From the NCBI GenBank assembly GCA_964550435.1, contig CAZJZI010000012.1:1-52971 (forward strand): 52,971 bases of DNA, written 5' to 3'. Source of the DNA: UBA11400 sp964550435. GTDB taxonomy: Bacteria; Bacteroidota; Rhodothermia; Balneolales; HLUCCA01. The first letter of the stretch is position 1. The number at the start of each line of letters is the position of its first letter. Shown here one piece after another: positions 41,982 through 50,920 of this stretch. The notes below the pieces were generated by a model. That model was not told where the DNA came from and made no database searches. It worked only from the letters and a program-made list of their open reading frames with translations. The translations under genes were made by a program, and so were the position numbers.

Positions 41982-44066
41982 ATGGGTTTGATGGAAAGAC
42001 TGAGAAACAGCACGAAAGTGATTTTCTGGGTGCTGATTCTTGCATTCGGTCTCCTTTGGGGACTCGCCGACACCGGCGCAATTGATGCCGTGATGTTGGG
42101 TCCACGTTCTTTGGCTGAAGTTAACGGGCAACCGATTTCTGCCGAGGAATATAATGCTCGTTTGAACGCGTATACACAGCGTTATCAAGAGCAAACCGGA
42201 CAAGCACCTACACTCGAAATGCGGGCCTATTACGAAGAAATGGCCTGGGAAGAACTGATTCTCGAGAAAATCATCAACTCAGAAATGGAGAAACTGGGTA
42301 TTGAAGTAACCGATCAGGAATTGGTTGATTTGATCACCGGTTCAGAGCCACATCCATTGGTTGCTCAGTTCTTTACTCGTGAAGATGGAACCCTCGACAG
42401 ACTTGCACTTCAAGCAGCTATCGAAGCTCCTGAAAATACTCCGATCTGGATCAATATAGAGTCTCAATTACGTGATCAGCGTTCTCGTGAAAAGTTGAAT
42501 GCCTACATTGAGTCATCTCTTCGTGTGAGTAGTGCTGAAATTGAGCAAGAGTATCTGCGTGAGAACAGCATTGTATCATTCAACTATGTTCGATTCCCTT
42601 ACTCTGCTGTAGCCGAGGAAGAAATTTCGGTCACTGATTCTGAAATCAATACCTATTACCGCGCTAATCCGGACAAATTCAAACAGGAAAAATCCTGGAG
42701 ATTTGAATTTGTTGAGTTCTCTAAACTCCCAACCTCGGCCGACTCTGCACGTGTTCGCTCCGAAGTTGCTGAAATTGCTACCGAACTTGCAGCTGCAGAA
42801 GATGATTCCTTATTTATTGCTGCTTCTTTCTCAGATGCACCCTACTTCGGTGGATGGTTAAATCCGTCTGAAGTTAACTGGTATCTTGCCGATGCAGTTC
42901 AAGCTAATGTTGGAGATGTTACTACTCCGGTTGAACATAATGGACTCATTTCAATTGCCAAGAAAACAGATTCACGTACAGGTTCAGAAACGTATACTCG
43001 CGTGCGTCAAATCCGCCTGAATTTCAGCGAAGCGAACAAAAACGAAGTTCTTGCGCAAGCTCGAGACATCGTTTCGCGGGTCAACAATGGCGAATCTTTT
43101 CAGGACATTGCACGTGTAAATTCTGCCGATGCTACTGCTAATCGTGGCGGAGAACTTGGATATGTATCACGTGAAGATCTGCCTGAAAGTGCACGAAACA
43201 CAGTATTCAATGGACGAGTAGGTTCTGTAACAGCCCCAATCGAATCTGCAAACAGCTTTTACATCTATCAGATTGTCCACCGCTCAAACCAGGACGTGCA
43301 ACTAGCGCAATTCTCACGTAGAATTGAAGCTGATGGTGGCGAAACCATTCGTCGTCAGTTTGATGCAGCTGAAGACTTCCGCGAGTTTGCTGTTCTTGAT
43401 GGATACTCTGAAGAAGCTGAAAGAAATGGCTATATAGTTGCAACTGGATTCGCTACAGTGGATGTACCATTTATCACAGGCGTCGGACAAAGCCGTCTTT
43501 TGTTGAATGAACTTCGGGACGTTGAAGATCAAAATACTATCCTAGAGCCTGTTGAACTCGACGATAAGATTCTGGTCATTCGCGTTACTGAAGTTATTGA
43601 AGAAGGAACACGTCCACTTGAAGACGTTCGAGCGATAATTGAAACTACCCTCAGAAACGACAAACGCCGCGAAATAACTACCGCTCGTACTCGTGAAATG
43701 CTGGCGAACAACAACACCCTTGAGGCTTTGGCTGCCGCTGATGGAAAAGAAGTTCAAGAAGCCGCCAGTATCCGTCAAATCGCGAATACTGTTGCAGGCG
43801 CAGGGCGTGAGCCGGCACTGATTGGAGCTGCTTTCGGACTTGAACCAAACACGGTTTCCGGTGTTATTGAAGGTGACAATGCTGCGTTTGTAATTGTTGT
43901 TACAAACAGGGTAGAAGCAGATCTTAGTGGAATTACATCTGCATACCGTGAGCAAGCTCGTCAGAGACTTCAGCAACAAAAAACACAGGCTTTCCAGGAA
44001 GTCTGGTTGGATCGACTCAAAGAAGAGGCTGAAATTGAAGATTATCGCAGATTCTATAATCTGTAA
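41982..44066 (+). CDS. ppiD: PpiD/SurA-type membrane-anchored peptidyl-prolyl isomerase chaperone
   Basis: 694 residues. Short cytoplasmic start, TM helix at about 13-31, then a SurA_N-type chaperone domain (about 40-190: EVNGQPISAEEYNARL, EELILEKIINSEMEKLGIEVTDQE) and a parvulin/PpiC domain at about 335-435 (RVRQIRLNFSE, GESFQDIARVNSADATANRGGELGYV), then a long helical C-terminal half. PpiD assists newly exported proteins at the Sec exit. A possible 8-codon open frame (41955-41981) ends directly against its ATG. An intrinsic terminator follows at 44094. Confidence 0.92.
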   Translation: MGLMERLRNSTKVIFWVLILAFGLLWGLADTGAIDAVMLGPRSLAEVNGQPISAEEYNARLNAYTQRYQEQTGQAPTLEMRAYYEEMAWEELILEKIINSEMEKLGIEVTDQELVDLITGSEPHPLVAQFFTREDGTLDRLALQAAIEAPENTPIWINIESQLRDQRSREKLNAYIESSLRVSSAEIEQEYLRENSIVSFNYVRFPYSAVAEEEISVTDSEINTYYRANPDKFKQEKSWRFEFVEFSKLPTSADSARVRSEVAEIATELAAAEDDSLFIAASFSDAPYFGGWLNPSEVNWYLADAVQANVGDVTTPVEHNGLISIAKKTDSRTGSETYTRVRQIRLNFSEANKNEVLAQARDIVSRVNNGESFQDIARVNSADATANRGGELGYVSREDLPESARNTVFNGRVGSVTAPIESANSFYIYQIVHRSNQDVQLAQFSRRIEADGGETIRRQFDAAEDFREFAVLDGYSEEAERNGYIVATGFATVDVPFITGVGQSRLLLNELRDVEDQNTILEPVELDDKILVIRVTEVIEEGTRPLEDVRAIIETTLRNDKRREITTARTREMLANNNTLEALAAADGKEVQEAASIRQIANTVAGAGREPALIGAAFGLEPNTVSGVIEGDNAAFVIVVTNRVEADLSGITSAYREQARQRLQQQKTQAFQEVWLDRLKEEAEIEDYRRFYNL

Positions 44067-44093
44067 TCTTTAATCAGTAAGCAGCCAGTTTTT

Positions 44094-44133
44094 AAAAAAG
44101 GCGAGGTTCGGTACAACGGACTTCGCCTTTTTT
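44094..44133 (+). terminator. intrinsic terminator after ppiD
   Basis: AAAAAAGGCGA at 44094-44104 pairs with TCGCCTTTTTT at 44123-44133, enclosing a further small hairpin (GGTTCG...CGGAC), with the right arm ending in six T. It separates ppiD from ribD. Confidence 0.88.
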
Positions 44134-44160
44134 GTGTTTATGACGGTCAAAAGCCCTAAT

Positions 44161-44189
44161 TTTGGACTGAAAGATTACGTTTTTAATAC
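44161..44189 (+). promoter_or_regulatory. candidate ribD promoter with very short leader
   Basis: TTTG at 44161-44164, a 19-base spacer, then TAATAC at 44184-44189. The spacing fits the Bacteroidota -33/-7 arrangement. The GTG start of ribD is only nine bases beyond the box, so the transcript would start at or within about 3 bases of the start codon. No FMN riboswitch fits between the ppiD terminator and this start. Confidence 0.45.
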
Positions 44190-44198
44190 GTTTAAACC

Positions 44199-45332
44199 GT
44201 GAAACAACCTCGAGCTAAATTTACCAAAGACGACCATAAATGGATGAAAATGGCACTACGAGTGGCTGAAAAAGGCCGTGGCTTTGTCAGTCCGAATCCG
44301 ATGGTGGGGTGTGTTATAATTTCCAGAGAAGGCAAGATGTTGGCCAAGGGGTATCACGAGCGTTACGGCCTGGATCATGCAGAAATCAATGCTTTGAAAA
44401 AAATTCGTAACGAGAACGACCTTATCGATGCAACGGTGTATGTGTCCTTGGAACCGTGTTCTCACTATGGGAAAACCCCACCATGTGCTTTGAAATTGTC
44501 AGAATTGCCAATTAAACGGGTTGTTGTTGCCATGGAGGACCCTAATCCCAAAGTATCAGGACGCGGAATCGCCATACTCCGTAATAACTCCATTCAGGTT
44601 GATGTGGGATTAATGGCTGAGGAAGCCGAAAAGCTGAACGAAGTATTCATCCACTTTATCACAACTCGAAGACCGTTTGTAATGGTGAAAATTGCACAAA
44701 CGTTAGACGGCTACACTACTGCTCAAAATGGTGACTCACACTGGATATCCTGCGAGGAGTCACGTAAAAAAGTGCACTATTGGCGAAGCATATATGATGC
44801 AGTAATGGTGGGCAGGTTGACTGCCATTTTTGACAATCCGAGGTTAACTGTTCGTCATGTTGAAGGACGTCAACCTAAACGCGTTGTTATAGATGGGCCT
44901 GGTGAGTTACCAGATCACTTAAACTTCTTTAATGACCAGTACGTCGACAAAACCTATAGGGTCACGTACAACAGAACATTGGCACCCTCAGGGGACAACA
45001 TGCTTCAGCTGTTGGAAAACAAAACTCAAGCAGGTCATGTGATCACTGTTACTGAACAGGATGGACACGCTGACCTTGATCTTGCACTGGCAAAGTTGGG
45101 AGAAATGGGAATTGCTTCCATTATGGTAGAAAGTGGTGGATCCCTGGCGACGGCACTAATCAGGCAACGCCTGGTCGACAAGCTTCACGTTTTCATTGCA
45201 CCAAAGCTTCTGGGCGGTGGGAAAAGATCTATTCTGGGATTAGGCATCGACCGAATGCAGGAAATCTTGGAATTCAGGTCATGCAGCTGGGAAACCTGTG
45301 GTGAGGATATATTATTTACCGGATATTTATAA
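44199..45332 (+). CDS. ribD: bifunctional riboflavin deaminase/reductase
   Basis: Deaminates and then reduces the pyrimidine intermediate in riboflavin synthesis. 377 residues, GTG start. The zinc deaminase domain (about 10-140) has HAE (H57-E59 region, LDHAEINALKK) and PCSHYGKTPPC. The reductase domain from about 160 has VKIAQTLDGYTTAQNGDSHWISCEESR and ESGGSLATALIRQRLVDKL near the end. The riboflavin synthase gene follows after 11 bases. ribBA and ribH are not in the window. Confidence 0.96.
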   Translation: MKQPRAKFTKDDHKWMKMALRVAEKGRGFVSPNPMVGCVIISREGKMLAKGYHERYGLDHAEINALKKIRNENDLIDATVYVSLEPCSHYGKTPPCALKLSELPIKRVVVAMEDPNPKVSGRGIAILRNNSIQVDVGLMAEEAEKLNEVFIHFITTRRPFVMVKIAQTLDGYTTAQNGDSHWISCEESRKKVHYWRSIYDAVMVGRLTAIFDNPRLTVRHVEGRQPKRVVIDGPGELPDHLNFFNDQYVDKTYRVTYNRTLAPSGDNMLQLLENKTQAGHVITVTEQDGHADLDLALAKLGEMGIASIMVESGGSLATALIRQRLVDKLHVFIAPKLLGGGKRSILGLGIDRMQEILEFRSCSWETCGEDILFTGYL

Positions 45333-45343
45333 CTAAGGACAAT

Positions 45344-45937
45344 ATGTTTACAGGAATTATTGAAGGACTCGGAAAAGTAACTGAAATCAAATCATTGGGC
45401 GAGGCAAGTCAGGTAACCTATTCTGCTCCTTTTGCTAATGAATTATCTGTTGATGATAGTGTAAGTATCAATGGCGTTTGCCAAACAGTAATATCATGTA
45501 ACACGAACTCATTTGTTACACAATTGGTTGAAGAAACCCTACGTAAAACCAATTTCGGATCAGTTCAAGTTGGAGACAAGGTGAACCTGGAGCGATCACT
45601 TACACTTCAGCACAGAATTGATGGTCATATCGTACAAGGACACGTTGATACAGTTGCGAAAGTGCTTCAGATAGAACAAGAAGAAACCGGATGGCTGTAT
45701 ACCATTTCAATACCGGATTCATTCAAAAGTTATATTGTCGGACGTGGAAGTATTGCTGTTAATGGGATAAGTCTGACTGTTGCACGTGATCTTGGTGAAG
45801 CGTTCGTCGTTGCTATCATTCCATTTACTTACGAACATACGAACATGCATACACTAAAAGTTGGTGACAGCGTGAATATTGAGTTTGATATTTTAGGTAA
45901 GTATGTACTAAAACATCTTCAACTTCAATCGAAGTAA
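45344..45937 (+). CDS. ribE: riboflavin synthase alpha subunit
   Basis: Dismutates two 6,7-dimethyl-8-ribityllumazines to riboflavin. 197 residues, two Lum-binding beta-barrel repeats: MFTGIIEGLGKV at the start, SVSINGVCQTVIS and VNLERSLTL in repeat one, then DGHIVQGHVDTVAKV and GSIAVNGISLTVAR in repeat two. Co-transcribed with ribD. It ends 13 bases from the convergent porY-like kinase. Confidence 0.96.
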   Translation: MFTGIIEGLGKVTEIKSLGEASQVTYSAPFANELSVDDSVSINGVCQTVISCNTNSFVTQLVEETLRKTNFGSVQVGDKVNLERSLTLQHRIDGHIVQGHVDTVAKVLQIEQEETGWLYTISIPDSFKSYIVGRGSIAVNGISLTVARDLGEAFVVAIIPFTYEHTNMHTLKVGDSVNIEFDILGKYVLKHLQLQSK

Positions 45938-45950
45938 ATCACTAGTTAAA

Positions 45951-47252
45951 TCAGGATTCCTTTTTTGGAAGTGTGATTCTAAAGGTGGTTCCTTCGCCAG
46001 GGGCCGACTTTATAATGGATATTTTTCCTTTATGATACTCTTCGATTATGCGACGGGTCAGGCTCAAACCAAGCCCCCACCCACGTTTCTTTGTTGAAAA
46101 TCCGGGTTGAAAGACTTCCTTGAAGTATTTTTTATCGATCCCTCGACCGGAATCCTCAATTTCGATAACAATTTCTTGATTGTCGCCATGACACCGGATT
46201 TCTACAAATGAGTTGTCGTTGCTAGTGTCTATGGCGTCTATCGCATTTTTCATCAGGTTTTCAATTGCCCAGGATAGCAGGTCAGCATTGATATTAGCTT
46301 TCAGGTTGTGCTGAATGGATCGTCTGATCAGCACATCCTTACTGAAACGTGGGAGACGCCTTTCAATGTAGTCCACAACTTTTTCGAGAACGGGCTCGAC
46401 ACGCTGTACTGATAGTTCTGATCCCGAGCCAATCTTATTGAATCGTTCAGCGACATTTTGAAGGCGCTTGACGTCCTCTTCAAGCTCGTGCACAATATTT
46501 AGAGAGGATTCACGAGTAGTAGAATCCTTGAGCAGCTCAATCCACCCAAACATGCTTGAAAGTGGTGTCCCTAGTTGATGTGCTGCTTCTTTAGCCATTC
46601 CAACCCACAAATTTGATTGTTCAGTGCGGCGTAAGTTAGATATGTTTATGTACACCAGACCCAAAAATAGTGACAGTAGTCCAAATTGGATGTATGGGAA
46701 GTACCTTAGGCTTCTGGCAACGCCACTTTGTCCATAGTAAACATAGGTTGAAGAATAAGAACCGTCAGCACGCAGGAGCGGGATTTCGATAGGTGGATTA
46801 ATTGCAGCAAATTCTTGAACGGTAGAGGTTGTAGCTTCATCCTCATCGATATCCTTATAAATTGAAATGGCACCGTTCTCATCTGTTACGATTGACGGTA
46901 TCTGAAATCTATCGTTAATTATGAGTTCTGTCGCTATGAAATCAAGTCCAGCGTTTGCAAGATCCGACGAAGCTAACTCAATTATTCTGCGATAACGACG
47001 AACCTCCTGAGCAGAAAAAGCTGGATTAGAACTCAATTCGTCCATCATCTGCTGAAGCGACTGCTGAGTTTCTGGATAAAGCTCGCGATTGGTGTATTCA
47101 ATGGCTTTGGCCCACAGTTCAACTCCTGCCCTCTCCTTTTCCAGGATGCTGTTAAGGACAAATTGGGTGTACAAAAATGAGGCCAGGGCTATAAGTCCAA
47201 GAACCAGAATTGAGAGTACTTTGCGCTTGTTACTCAGAAAAAAGACATTCAT
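45951..47252 (-). CDS. porY: PorY-type sensor histidine kinase
   Basis: 433 residues. TM1 at about 11-33, a periplasmic sensor region (about 34-185), TM2 at about 186-206, no HAMP domain, then directly the HisKA segment LWVGMAKEAAHQLGTPLSSMFGW with phospho-acceptor H225. The HATPase has an N-box IENLMKNAIDAID, DSGRGIDKK and GWGLGLSLTRRI. The KE(A/T)AHQLGTPLSSL motif and two-TM layout are those of PorY and relatives in Bacteroidota, which phosphorylate PorX. The porX gene is 26 kb away at 18268. Assignment as the PorX partner is inference. A related, separate kinase family cannot be excluded. Confidence 0.78.
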   Translation of the reverse strand: MNVFFLSNKRKVLSILVLGLIALASFLYTQFVLNSILEKERAGVELWAKAIEYTNRELYPETQQSLQQMMDELSSNPAFSAQEVRRYRRIIELASSDLANAGLDFIATELIINDRFQIPSIVTDENGAISIYKDIDEDEATTSTVQEFAAINPPIEIPLLRADGSYSSTYVYYGQSGVARSLRYFPYIQFGLLSLFLGLVYINISNLRRTEQSNLWVGMAKEAAHQLGTPLSSMFGWIELLKDSTTRESSLNIVHELEEDVKRLQNVAERFNKIGSGSELSVQRVEPVLEKVVDYIERRLPRFSKDVLIRRSIQHNLKANINADLLSWAIENLMKNAIDAIDTSNDNSFVEIRCHGDNQEIVIEIEDSGRGIDKKYFKEVFQPGFSTKKRGWGLGLSLTRRIIEEYHKGKISIIKSAPGEGTTFRITLPKKES

Positions 47253-47333
47253 GAGGAAGTAATTTTAGTTGTTCGGATACTCGATTACGTAATGTAAGCA
47301 TACATTTTCAATTCAACCGGAACTCATAAAAAC

Positions 47334-47368
47334 AAAAAAGCCAGATATCTGTTCAGATACCTGGCTTC
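47334..47368 (-). terminator. intrinsic terminator after clpX
   Basis: AAGCCAG-A-TATCTG paired with CAGATA-C-CTGGCTT around a short TT loop, with one A-C mismatch, followed on the minus strand by a T run (the A run at 47334-47339). It lies 22 bases past the clpX stop codon. Confidence 0.88.
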
Positions 47369-47390
47369 TGAGAGTTAAATTTCTTGACTA

Positions 47391-48644
47391 CTATGCGCTA
47401 GCTTTACGCTTTTCATAGATTGGAGCTGCGTTTTCTTGAATAGTCTCGCTTGTTATCAGACATCGTTCAATGTTGTTAGAAGACGGTAAGTTAAACATGA
47501 TATCCAGCATCGCTTTTTCAAGAATTGACTTTAATCCACGCGCCCCGGTTTTTCGAAGTTTGGCTTTTTTGACGATAGCTTTGAGGGCATCTTCTTCAAA
47601 CTCTAAATTCACATTTTCCATGCGGAAAAGACGCTGATATTGCTTGATGAGCGCATTTTTGGGTTTGATTAGAATATCGATCATAGCTTTTTCGTCGAGC
47701 TCATGCAGTCCGGTAATTACCGGTAGACGGCCTATCATTTCTGGGATTAGACCAAAGCGTTGAAGATCACCGGGTTCTACATGAAGGAAAATTTCGGGAT
47801 CATTCTTGTCATATCGAACGATCTGATCGGAATGGAATCCGATATTGGTGATAGACATTCGTCGAGAGACGATTTCAGACAGACCATCAAATGCGCCACC
47901 ACAGATAAACAAAATATTTTTGGTGTTTATCTGAATAAAGCTCTGTTCCGGGTGCTTACGTCCACCTTTTGGTGGCACATTGGCTACGGTTCCCTCGAGA
48001 ATTTTGAGAAGTGCCTGTTGTACACCCTCGCCACTCACGTCACGAGTAATAGAAGCATTGTCGCCTTTACGCGCGATTTTATCAATCTCATCGATGTAGA
48101 TGATGCCTCTTTCCGCTCGCTCAACGTTGTAATCAGCCGCTTGTAACAGGCTCGTTAGGATGCTTTCAACATCTTCGCCAACATATCCGGCTTCTGTCAA
48201 AGCAGTAGCGTCAGTGATACAGAAAGGGACATCGATGATTCTGGCAAGGGTCTTGGCAAGAAGTGTTTTCCCACTTCCTGTTGGACCTAAAAGTAAAATG
48301 TTACTCTTCTCGATGTCAACTTCTTCGCCGCTTTCGTCCTGAGTGTCAGCACTGATACGTTTGTAGTGGTTGTACACTGAAACAGAGAGAGCCTTCTTTG
48401 CTGCTTCCTGTCCAATGACGTACTCATCCAGCTTCTGAGCGATTTCGATTGGTTTCAGAACAGGTTTGTAGTTAGCGGCACGTTTTGAAGAGCGGTTTGC
48501 AAGATCGGATTTTACGATTCCGGATGCATCTGTCACGCAGTGGTCACAAATATAGACATTTGGACCGGCGACCATGCTATTGACTTCATTACTTGAACGT
48601 CCGCAAAAGGAACAGGTAATTTTACTTTTATTTCGATCACTCAT
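47391..48644 (-). CDS. clpX: ATP-dependent Clp protease ATP-binding subunit ClpX
   Basis: AAA+ unfoldase that feeds proteins to ClpP. 417 residues. Zinc-binding domain with C11, C14, C33, C36 (CSFCGR...YICDHC), Walker A GPTGSGKT, Walker B IIYIDEIDKIA, sensor ALLKILEGT, and the GARGLKSILEKAMLD end. A good Shine-Dalgarno (AAGGAG) precedes the ATG. Third gene of the classic tig-clpP-clpX set. Confidence 0.98.
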   Translation of the reverse strand: MSDRNKSKITCSFCGRSSNEVNSMVAGPNVYICDHCVTDASGIVKSDLANRSSKRAANYKPVLKPIEIAQKLDEYVIGQEAAKKALSVSVYNHYKRISADTQDESGEEVDIEKSNILLLGPTGSGKTLLAKTLARIIDVPFCITDATALTEAGYVGEDVESILTSLLQAADYNVERAERGIIYIDEIDKIARKGDNASITRDVSGEGVQQALLKILEGTVANVPPKGGRKHPEQSFIQINTKNILFICGGAFDGLSEIVSRRMSITNIGFHSDQIVRYDKNDPEIFLHVEPGDLQRFGLIPEMIGRLPVITGLHELDEKAMIDILIKPKNALIKQYQRLFRMENVNLEFEEDALKAIVKKAKLRKTGARGLKSILEKAMLDIMFNLPSSNNIERCLITSETIQENAAPIYEKRKASA

Positions 48645-48723
48645 CAGATCGATCTCCTTATCGGATTAACAGAATTTCAGTTTTTTGATGGAACCACAGT
48701 TCACTGCAGCTGAATCAAAACAA

Positions 48724-49383
48724 TTACTCAGACTTTGCAGGACGAACAGAACGCTGGAGTACTTTATCAACCAATCCGTACTCTTTAGCCTCATCAGCCG
48801 TCATCCAACGGTTACGATCAGAATCATCAATTACCTGCTCGAGTGATTTACCCGAGTGGTCGGCAATGATTTGACTCAGGCTCTTTTTAAGACGAAGAAT
48901 CTCACGAGCTTCGATTTCAATATCGCTGGCCTGACCCTGAACCCCACCAAGTGGCTGGTGGATCATGACGCGCGAGTTTGGAAGTACAGCACGTTTGCCT
49001 TTAGCACCAGCTGTAAGCAGGACGGCACCCATAGAAGCTGCCATTCCAATACACGTTGTAGCAACATCGCATTTGATGTACTGCATTGTGTCGTAAATTG
49101 CCATTCCTGAACTTACGACTCCACCCGGACTATTGATGTACAGGTTAATGTCCTTCTCTGGATCTTCAGACTCGAGGAATAATAACTGTGCAACGATAGC
49201 AGAAGCAACTACATCATTTATTGGTGAGCCCAGAATAATAATTCTGTCCTTGAGTAAGCGAGAATAGATATCATAGGCACGCTCACCACGACTAGTGGTC
49301 TCAATAACCATTGGAATCAGGTTATTCGCAGTTTCGCGCGAGTCCAACGACGTTGTCAGATCATACAATGGTTGCTTTGTCAT
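48724..49383 (-). CDS. clpP: ATP-dependent Clp protease proteolytic subunit
   Basis: Serine peptidase that forms the double-heptamer chamber. 219 residues from ATG 49383. Catalytic S117 (GMAASMGAVLL) and H142 (MIHQPLGG) are present, with INSPGGVVSSGMAIYDTM before and the MTADEAKEYGLVDKVL end. A TTG four codons upstream is in frame but not favoured. It lies 15 bases behind tig and 79 bases ahead of clpX. Confidence 0.97.
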   Translation of the reverse strand: MTKQPLYDLTTSLDSRETANNLIPMVIETTSRGERAYDIYSRLLKDRIIILGSPINDVVASAIVAQLLFLESEDPEKDINLYINSPGGVVSSGMAIYDTMQYIKCDVATTCIGMAASMGAVLLTAGAKGKRAVLPNSRVMIHQPLGGVQGQASDIEIEAREILRLKKSLSQIIADHSGKSLEQVIDDSDRNRWMTADEAKEYGLVDKVLQRSVRPAKSE

Positions 49384-49398
49384 ATTAAATCTCAAATA

Positions 49399-50667
49399 TT
49401 ACTTGTTTCGATTCTGGAATGCATCTTTACTAAGTTCATTCACGGATACTTCGTTCACTAACTTATCAAAGAGCTTCTGAGATCGCAAGTTTTGGCGAAG
49501 ATTTTCGATCTGGTCTGTTGATGAAGCATAGAACTGCTTGATCATATCTACGGTCAGTCCGTACTTAGCTGCTTCTTCAGCCATGAAACCATCAACATCT
49601 TCGACGGTGATCTCAATATCTGGATGGATTTCAGCGAGTTTATCCTGAATAAACATCCATTTCGTTTCTTTTTGAGCACGTTCGAACGAAGATGCTTTGA
49701 AATCGTCGAAGTTGAAGTCTTCAGGGAGTTTCCCTCCTGCACGACGCTTGTAATCCTCGAGGTAAGAATTGATCACCATATCCACGACCGTTTGCGGAAC
49801 TTCGAAATCGTGTGCTTCAACCAGTGCATCAGCGATTTCTTCCTTCATGAAATCAACGGCTGTTTTATCAAAGTACTCTTGTATACGGCTTTTCAGGAAA
49901 CTACGGTATTCATCTTCGGTAGTCGCTTCACCACGTGAAGCATCCTTGATAAACTCATCATTGAGCTCGGCTGGAGTCGACTTCTTGTGTGAAGTAATAG
50001 TCATTTTGTAGTTGTGACTGTGGTCACCGTGTGCAATGGATACCTCGACTGTATCTCCCACCTTCTTACCCATGACCTGATTGCGGATTTCGGCATTATC
50101 CGGCTCGCTCAGGTCAAATTCCTGACCCTCTTCAATGCTAGTTTCGTGACCATGATCGTCCATTGGCTGAACATCAGCCGTAATTTTTGAAGATTCTTCG
50201 ATAGCGTCTTCTGAGTCGGCATAGGTACCACGACGCGTACGGGCATGCTCGATTTCCTTATTCACTTCCTCTTCGGTAACATCATGAACCAATTTGTCTA
50301 CCGTTACAGATTTGATGTCGACAAGATCAAATTCAGGGCGGGTTCCAATTACATAGGTAACTTCAAGAACGTCATTCTCCCACTTGATGTCGGTGATTTT
50401 CGGTTCGCCAACTGGTTTATACTCTGGATAAATTTTGTCACGGAAGGTGTCCTGAACATAAGAATTGATCTCTTCGGCCTCAACCTCCTTGGCGAAACGC
50501 TTGCGAATCATTCCCATCGGAGCCATTCCGATACGAAAACCGGGAATGTTGGCTTTCTTGCGGATATCTTTTAAAGCTTTTTCGAAACGTGGATTCAGAT
50601 CTTCGCGGGTTGCTGTAACGACGATCTCTTTATCTACAGAGTTGATGGGATTGACCGAAATATTCAC
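49399..50667 (-). CDS. tig: trigger factor chaperone
   Basis: Ribosome-bound chaperone for emerging chains. 422 residues, GTG start. The N-terminal ribosome-binding domain has a GFRIGMAPMGMIRKRF segment, a variant of the usual G-F-R-x-G-x-x-P signature. The middle PPIase (FKBP) domain at about 150-235 is divergent and His/Asp-rich (DDHGHE, HGDHSHN), and the C-terminal domain is helical with YLEDYKRR. It leads the tig-clpP-clpX group. Its start lies just past the terminator of tRNA-Leu. Confidence 0.95.
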   Translation of the reverse strand: MNISVNPINSVDKEIVVTATREDLNPRFEKALKDIRKKANIPGFRIGMAPMGMIRKRFAKEVEAEEINSYVQDTFRDKIYPEYKPVGEPKITDIKWENDVLEVTYVIGTRPEFDLVDIKSVTVDKLVHDVTEEEVNKEIEHARTRRGTYADSEDAIEESSKITADVQPMDDHGHETSIEEGQEFDLSEPDNAEIRNQVMGKKVGDTVEVSIAHGDHSHNYKMTITSHKKSTPAELNDEFIKDASRGEATTEDEYRSFLKSRIQEYFDKTAVDFMKEEIADALVEAHDFEVPQTVVDMVINSYLEDYKRRAGGKLPEDFNFDDFKASSFERAQKETKWMFIQDKLAEIHPDIEITVEDVDGFMAEEAAKYGLTVDMIKQFYASSTDQIENLRQNLRSQKLFDKLVNEVSVNELSKDAFQNRNK

Positions 50668-50689
50668 GTGTGCAGATGGTTTTTTTTAT

Positions 50690-50715
50690 AATAAAAAGGA
50701 GCATTGCTGCTCCTT
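50690..50715 (-). terminator. intrinsic terminator of tRNA-Leu, overlapping the tig promoter region
   Basis: AAGGAGCA-GCAA-TGCTCCTT as read on the minus strand, a perfect 8-bp stem followed by TTTATTATAAAA. It lies 20 bases past the tRNA end and 23 bases before the tig GTG. The AT-rich run after the stem (TATTATAA) could also serve as a -10/-7 box for tig. Confidence 0.75.
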
Positions 50716-50734
50716 AATTCGTTAATTGTAGCTG

Positions 50735-50818
50735 TACGAGAGAGGGGACTCGAACCCCTACACCGGTTAAGGCACTAGATCCTAAATCTAGCGTGTCTAC
50801 CAATTTCACCACTCTCGC
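50735..50818 (-). tRNA. tRNA-Leu (anticodon UAG)
   Basis: 84 bases. Acceptor stem GCGAGAG with CTCTCGT (G1-U72 wobble) and discriminator A; D-arm GTGAAATTGGTAGACAC; anticodon stem CTAGA/TCTAG around loop TTTAGGA (anticodon TAG, decoding CUN leucine codons); a long class II variable arm GTGCCTTAACCGGTG; and T-arm AGGGG-TTCGAGT-CCCCT. CCA is not encoded. It is followed by a terminator and then tig on the same strand. Confidence 0.97.
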
Positions 50819-50884
50819 TTGCATCCGGATTGGTACCGAAATAGCTTATTAAATTAAGATATTTATTTAATAAATTCAATATCT

Positions 50885-50893
50885 GTATACTTT
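50885..50893 (+). promoter_or_regulatory. candidate -7 promoter box for the lipid kinase gene
   Basis: GTATACTTT, of the GTATA-type group, ending 27 bases before the ATG at 50921 and placed between the divergent tRNA-Leu and the kinase gene. Confidence 0.35.
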
Positions 50894-50920
50894 CTAATTC
50901 AGCTAACTCATGACCAATAG

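Noticed and set aside
43542..43979. 145-codon minus-strand open frame inside ppiD
   Set aside because: Fully antisense to a clear PpiD protein; composition looks like a frame shadow.
44134..44198. FMN riboswitch before ribD
   Set aside because: Only 65 bases lie between the ppiD terminator and the start codon and no RFN conserved blocks are present.
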